A stretch of 64,000 nt of DNA, from positions 558,001 through 622,000 of the forward strand of contig NW_024104349.1 of NCBI RefSeq assembly GCF_003945595.2, written 5' to 3'. Below are positions 59,101-64,000 of this stretch, one piece after another. A program made the translations under genes and the position numbers. The notes beneath the pieces are model-generated. The model saw only the letters and a list, made by a program, of their open reading frames with translations, had not been told where the DNA came from and did no database searches. Position 1 is the first letter of the stretch. Each line of letters begins with the position of its first letter. This DNA comes from Pipra filicauda (lineage: Eukaryota > Chordata > Aves > Passeriformes > Pipridae).

Positions 59101-60227
59101 CCGATGGACTGCAGAAAAGGGCTTTTAAATGAACTTCTCAAAAAACCTTCCAAGCAAGGCAAAGAACAGTAAGTGGAAGTTTAGCTCATTAAGTAAGCAG
59201 CGAAGGAGGGAAAATCTGGTTTTGTTGAGCTCTGGAACAATTTTTACAGAGAACACGGTTTTTAGTCTCACACAGAGGGTTAACAGCCTCTGGGAAGATG
59301 GGCTGAGAATCTCTTACCAAACTGTGTAAAGGGAGGTTGAAAATGGGATAATCATGAAACTGTATAGTGGGGAGGAGCAGAACTACCTCCTTCAACAGAA
59401 GGGCACAATTTTAAGTCAGCTCAACTGTATCACATAACTTTATCCTCAGATTTCCTAAAAGGGGAGGAGGAAAACCAGAATTTTAGGTGGCGTGGATTAG
59501 TCTAGAGATTTCTGCCTAAATTACAAAAGGAACCTCATGTGATTGCAACTTAACCATAACAAGAAGTTAGAGTCAAGTCAATGGTTTTACCTTCTCCAGG
59601 CTGTCTCACTGCAGCTCTGGTTTAGAGAGACTAAAACTGTTTGGACACACACTCTGATTTAATCACAGGCTGATTTTTGATGAGCTGGGAAGAATTTTCA
59701 CATTCTGTTAGTGAAGAATAGCTGAGGATAAAATAATATCCTAAACTGGCACAAAGAGACCTAGAAGACAATGTCTAAAGGCCCTTTAAGGTGTGGTTTG
59801 AGGGAGACTAAGCTTAAAAACCTCTGTGCTGTAATAGCAGTAGAAGTAGTAAAAAAGAGGTGTAAGAAACCTCCTTTTCTTTCCTTCTCTCGCTGAACAA
59901 GGAATGATTATACAGTTGAAACCTGGGGATAAGTCAATTAACCTGAATGTTGAAAGCAGTGGTTACATCTCCTTCTCTAAAGAAAGGAGAAAACAGAGGG
60001 TATTTGGGTTTTTTGCGGACACTGACCTGATAGGTTGTCAGAGATTGTACAGGAACACAAAGCCTGAAAGCTTCCAAAGGTCTAAGTGAGCAGTAACGTG
60101 CATCCAGGTGTGAGAAAACCTGTTTTCAAGTCTCAGTCTGTAATGGATAGAGAGCAAAACTTTATTACCATGGATGGGTGACTTGGCCATTTTAACATAT
60201 ATTATAACAGGTAGGTTTTGCCAGCAG
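59101..60227. other. Single-copy non-coding DNA, possibly old LINE-derived in part
   Basis: No gene is seen. The stretch before 60228 may hold further diverged 5' sequence of the ancient CR1 that follows, but I cannot align it. Confidence 0.45.
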
Positions 60228-60850
60228 GATGGGAGAGCAACTTGGAAAGAAGTGAGGATTCAAGGGGTGATGGACACACACAAATCTCTCAGATGCTGTG
60301 GCAAAAAGAGGTTCATTTGGTAAAAGATGTCTGTGAACAGAGATGCAACACTGCCTCTGCACACAGACGAGACATCTGTTGGAGCAGCTGCTTTATGCCC
60401 ATGCTTTGAAGGAGGTTTGGATATTCCAAGTATTCAAAGAAGGGTTACAAAAAAAAATTCAGATATTGCAAAGGAAAGCTTATATAGTATGAGGCTTAAG
60501 GAGCTCAGTCTGTTGAGCTTAACACGTGGAGATGCGACCTGAGAACCAGGAACTTCTTGGTCTAACAGAAGTATAGCAAAATCCTGTGGCTGCATGGAGT
60601 GGAGACAGCTGAATTCAACTCTAAAATAAAAAGCCATTTCTTTGTAATAAGCATTATTAAATATTGGAATATCTTAGTACAGACTTTGGCTGACTTTCTT
60701 CTTCTGAGCCTTTAAGTAAGACTTTAAGATACTGTTCTAATTTAACAGTTTAATGCAGCTTCCAGAAAACACTGTGTGGCCTATGGAAACAGGGGTTGGA
60801 AAGAGATGATCAGTGGGGTGGTCCCTCCTGCCTGGAGAGCCCATGTACAG
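60228..60850 (+). mobile_element. Ancient reptile-type CR1, ORF2 end and 3' UTR
   Basis: Blocks appear in the order of turtle/crocodilian CR1: CAGATGCTGTGGCAAAAAG (60290), GCAACACTGCCTCTGCACAC (60345), TGCTTTGAAGGAGGTTTGGA (60401), ATTCAAAGAAGGGTTACAA (60431), TATGAGGCTTAAGGAGCTCA (60488), AAGCATTATTAAATATTGGA (60649) and CCTTTAAGTAAGACTTTAAG (60709). The 3' end reads AGATGATCAGTGGGGTGGTC (60803), matching AGATGATC...TGGTCCCTTCTGGCCT. It is riddled with indels and lacks an intact frame. It belongs to the same old stratum as 32220-33845 and 28683-29001. Confidence 0.82.
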
Positions 60851-61203
60851 GTAGCAGGTACTCCTTTGATAAAATAAACAAAGACCTGCTTTAAAAGCCA
60901 GAGTGTAAACTGATCTGACTGATGTGGTCTGATGCAACAGACTCAGCTTTATTGGATTAACCAGCAAACTTTATCAGCTTCCCAAGAGTCCCATGAAAAC
61001 ATTGAGTGCCCACCCTTTCCAGACTGTTGCTTAAAAAAAAGGACTTGAATATAAGCAACGGCAAAAAAGGTGGATCAAGAGAGCAGGTTGTTAATCTTTC
61101 TGCACAATAGCTAAAATACTTGGTCTGTGGATGTACATTCACAGGTATGAAGCCAATATGAATCCGTTTGTAAAACTCTGCTGCTCCCTGGGTAGAAGAA
61201 CAA
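60851..61203. other. Single-copy non-coding DNA
   Basis: No gene or recognisable repeat is seen. Confidence 0.5.
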
Positions 61204-61292
61204 CCATAGAATCAGAGAATTCCAGAATGGTTTGGGTTGAAAGGGACTTTAAAGATCACCAAATTCCAACCCCTGCCATGGGCAGGGAACCT
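61204..61292 (-). mobile_element. Very short CR1 3' tail
   Basis: CCATAGAATCAGAGAATTCC, AGAATGGTTTGGGTTGAAAG, GGACTTTAAAGATCACCAAA and TGCCATGGGCAGGGAACC. About 90 bp of tail only. Confidence 0.92.
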
Positions 61293-61979
61293 GCCAACCC
61301 CTTGAGTTAAGCAGAAAGGAGCAAAAGTAAAATGTGAATAAAACTTGCCTGTGCTACAATAACCAATCATTTACATCACTTTGAATCTGTGAATAACAGA
61401 CAATTTGTAAGGAGTCAGGAGCACAATAATTTGCCATGGTTTTAAATTCACTTGCAAGAGTCCACACCTCTTCTGGGAGACTTTTCAGAGTCTGTGAGCT
61501 GAAATGTTTGGAACCCTCCAGCATCAATTTTCAGAAGGCAACAAATTCGTTTGGATGCCTTAATTTTTAACACCATCCTTGTGATTTTTTTTTTTTAGGA
61601 GACAGATCAGTAGAAATATTCAAAGTGTCCTGAAAACTACACTCCTCTGAAGAAGCTTAAACACAAGAGAATTTTAAAAATTAAAAAAAAAAGTTACTTT
61701 TTTGTCCCAGCTACTTGTCTGTTTGTTCTCCTTTTCCTTTTCTTCCTTTGTTTTTTCTGAGACCTGTGAATAAATCAGAAATGTTGTCATATTGTATTTG
61801 ACAAGCAAGTTCTCTAAGAATGAAGAATGACCCCACAAAGCAAGGTGCAAAATCCCTAACAAGTGGCTCTCCTTAGGGCTGGTCCATGTGCACTCTCAGC
61901 TATTCTCCAAGGAGGCAGGATTGAAGATTCCTGCATGCACAACACACCATGTGGGCTCCCAGCCTGCAGAACAGCTCCC
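61293..61979. other. Single-copy AT-rich DNA
   Basis: No gene is seen. T and A runs occur near 61587-61598 and 61678-61692. Confidence 0.5.
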
Positions 61980-62260
61980 AAAAGTAGATTTTGATGGGTC
62001 AAAGCCATTTTATTGAATTAGCCCTTTATTGTTTACATTAAATCCAAGTGAGCTCAGAAATACTGACTTATCCTCCTGAAAGGCTGGATTATACCGCGTG
62101 GCTCGGATGCAAAAAAAGATTAGGGCTTTTATACTAATTACTTCCAGCATGAGGAGTGCATGGACAAGAAGAGAGCTGACTTTGGAGACACTCTGCTGGG
62201 CACTTCAGAAGTATTTGTCAGATTTTTTTGGTCAGATTTGTTGTCTTCTTTTCTTGCCAG
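61980..62260. promoter_or_regulatory. Candidate conserved non-coding element
   Basis: Unique sequence: TTATTGAATTAGCCCTTTAT near 62011, TATACCGCGTGGCTCGG near 62091, and TTTATACTAATTACTTCCAG near 62129. Open frames on both strands (62138-62428 minus, 62160-62444 plus) are unconvincing. Texture only. Confidence 0.35.
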
Positions 62261-62408
62261 ACATAACAGAGCTTGGAGTGCCACGCTGTCATTAATCCCT
62301 GCACAGGAGAAGTGCCATGTGTGGGACACAGGGTGGGAACAGCCCTTTCCACTTGTTTCTGCTTGTTTTATCCACTCTCCCCATGTCACTGGTGCTGTGA
62401 AGTTCAGT

Positions 62409-62470
62409 GTAGCATCACTTTCTCCCACTCTGCATCTCTTGTAGCATCACTTCTTCCCGTGCTACATCAC
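62409..62470. repeat. Short tandem duplication, 32-bp period
   Basis: TGTAGCATCACTTTCTCCC is followed 32 bases later by TGTAGCATCACTTCTTCCC and then a partial third unit CTACATCACTC. It is an imperfect local duplication. Confidence 0.7.
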
Positions 62471-63230
62471 TCTTGGAGAAAGTAAGAGACTAGAAAGAGA
62501 TTATCTCATTATTACTAAGTGAGTTTTCCTTCATTTATACTTAATCAGCCAAGTAATCCAGCAGGATGCAAAGTTTCCCAGGCTGCAAAACCCGAGGTGT
62601 TTTCAGCAGTCCGAAAAATCAGAGTGGGATGTGGATGTGAATATTTTGGGAACTGGACACGTCAGATCAGTGTCATTGCTGTAAATTACTGTAAATCTCC
62701 AATGCTGCCATCACACAGATACAACATGGGTAAGACTCTCTCACATGTGTGTCCTTCCCTAAATGAACCCTCTTATTTCTCATAATCAAACAGGCACCTG
62801 TCCGTGCAGAACAGACATTCAGCTTTTGTGGCCGACAAGGGAAATCAGAACTATCAGGGAATTCAATAATTTGTATGGGCAAAACAGATGGCCCAGGAGT
62901 GCCCACAGCTTTCACTGAATGACTTTGCACGCAGTGACATCACATCTTCTCACTCCACAAATTACTCCTTAGGGCCTGGGGTCTGCTGGTATTTGTTTGA
63001 GTGATGATACTCTGTGTAGTTTGTGAGACAGAACAAACAGGAGGCTTAAATGTGCCTAAAGATTTGTGAACTGCTGATCCTACAGAAAGGACACCCTGTG
63101 TTGCTTTTACAATGGAACAACGTGGATTTTTTATGGTTGCCCTTCTATCTTGAGCAAAATGTTTGTGCCCAATCTCTACGTTACAGAAATGCACAGACTT
63201 TTCCACTCACACAGCTGTGATGAGGAAGGT
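62471..63230. other. Single-copy non-coding DNA
   Basis: No gene or recognisable repeat; short frames only. Confidence 0.5.
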
Positions 63231-64000
63231 AAAGCTCACAAAAGGGTCTTGTTTTAAATCTTGCATTCAATAAACTGCTAGAAGAACAAAATGAAAACAA
63301 GCTATTGTGTTAATCTCCAGATTAGCCCTCATAGTCTGTCAATTTAATACTGATTAGTAAACAATGTCCATAATTAAGCTGTTGTTGGAGACACAAATGC
63401 CCCACGAGCCCGAACTAATGCGTAGTATTCAATCCTTTTACAAAGGATGGCAGATACAATTCCAGGAATGTTAATGCTGTCAAGTATCCATGATGTACAT
63501 AACAAAAGAGAAGGCAGAGAGTTGAGGTAATTAAGCTCACACTAGACCTTCTCTCCAACCTGTACGTGTTTATTGACTAAATGTTATTAGGTGCAGTAAA
63601 TAAAATGCCACTGAGTCGTGGGACCAAAAACGGGACGAAGTTTATGGGGCCGTCAAACTCTGGATTCCCCTGGCATCAAAGCACACACACCCCCTTTGCT
63701 AAGGCCAGTGACATTAATGTGCATGACAGGGGTCCATGGGGCCGTGGTCCCCTAATTGTTTAGGAGACCTTTTAGTCTGGTTGCAGACTGCATGTCTTGG
63801 TATTTGTGGAGCTAATTGCACTAAAATCCGCCAGCACAGTGTTTGCAGTGATGGGTTAACTCATTTATCCTCGGGATAATACTCAGCTCTTTGTCAGCCT
63901 GGTCTCCCGCGTTCACTCCCGACTGTCACCCCAGATGTGGAGGAGGAAACAGGCTTCCAGCAGTGCTGCCCATGGAAACGCCCTGACTGCACATGTGCAA
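63231..64000. promoter_or_regulatory. Candidate conserved non-coding block at window edge
   Basis: This is the most enhancer-like texture at the right end. It has GAGTCGTGGGACC and AACGGGACGAAG (63613-63640), GGGGTCCATGGGGCC near 63729, CCCTAATTGTTTAGG near 63750, GAGCTAATTGCAC near 63809, and GGGTTAACTCATTTATCC near 63853. CpGs are retained in an AT-rich setting. No repeat and no credible frame. It may continue beyond the window. Confidence 0.45.

Overview
The window reads as a piece of a bird nuclear chromosome with no supportable protein-coding gene, tRNA, rRNA or CRISPR array. The bird assignment rests on about fifteen 5'-truncated CR1 retrotransposon tails that share a recognisable avian 3' end (the GGTTTGGGTTGGAAGGGACC block next to an octamer run of the ATTCTRTG type). 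Their sequence looks most like CR1 of Neoaves, possibly a passerine. This is judged from memory; no database was searched. Open frames longer than about 100 codons occur on both strands, but none shows a recognisable domain, and several lie inside CR1 copies.

Three layers explain the non-unique sequence. (1) Young avian CR1 tails: plus strand near 3.0, 12.4, 32.7, 44.4 and 49.3 kb; minus strand near 6.2, 9.3, 16.0, 17.5, 19.3, 37.7, 41.9, 44.9, 46.9, 55.4, 59.0 and 61.2 kb. (2) Much older CR1 remnants that match the CR1 type I know from turtles and crocodilians. These are a roughly 1.6 kb minus-strand copy at 32.2-33.8 kb, split by a younger plus-strand CR1, a plus-strand copy at 60.2-60.85 kb, and a minus-strand tail at 28.7-29.0 kb. 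(3) Short ancient amniote dispersed repeats, several of them imperfect palindromes (18.55, 25.85, 43.1, 45.97, 50.3 and 51.3 kb), and a MIR-like SINE remnant at 34.7 kb.

Between the repeats lie long single-copy stretches, often AT-rich with retained CpGs and homeodomain-, POU-, FOX- or CREB-like core motifs. They look like the conserved non-coding islands of a regulatory gene desert. The best candidates are about 4.1-4.5, 10.1-10.4, 11.0-11.8, 16.7-17.1, 18.7-19.1, 23.8-24.4, 26.3-27.8, 36.9-37.1, 41.1-43.1, 45.6-46.0, 47.2-47.9, 62.0-62.3 and 63.2-64.0 kb. A CpG-island-like segment at 26.58-26.98 kb sits inside one of them. These calls rest on sequence character alone and need alignment to be confirmed.

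The window therefore probably carries cis-regulatory sequence for a gene outside it, and I could not name that gene. I found no convincing new genetic system. The best leads are the nested ancient and young CR1 locus, the ancient palindromic repeats, the orphan CpG-rich segment, the tail-to-tail CR1 pair, and two or three hairpin or exon-like oddities.
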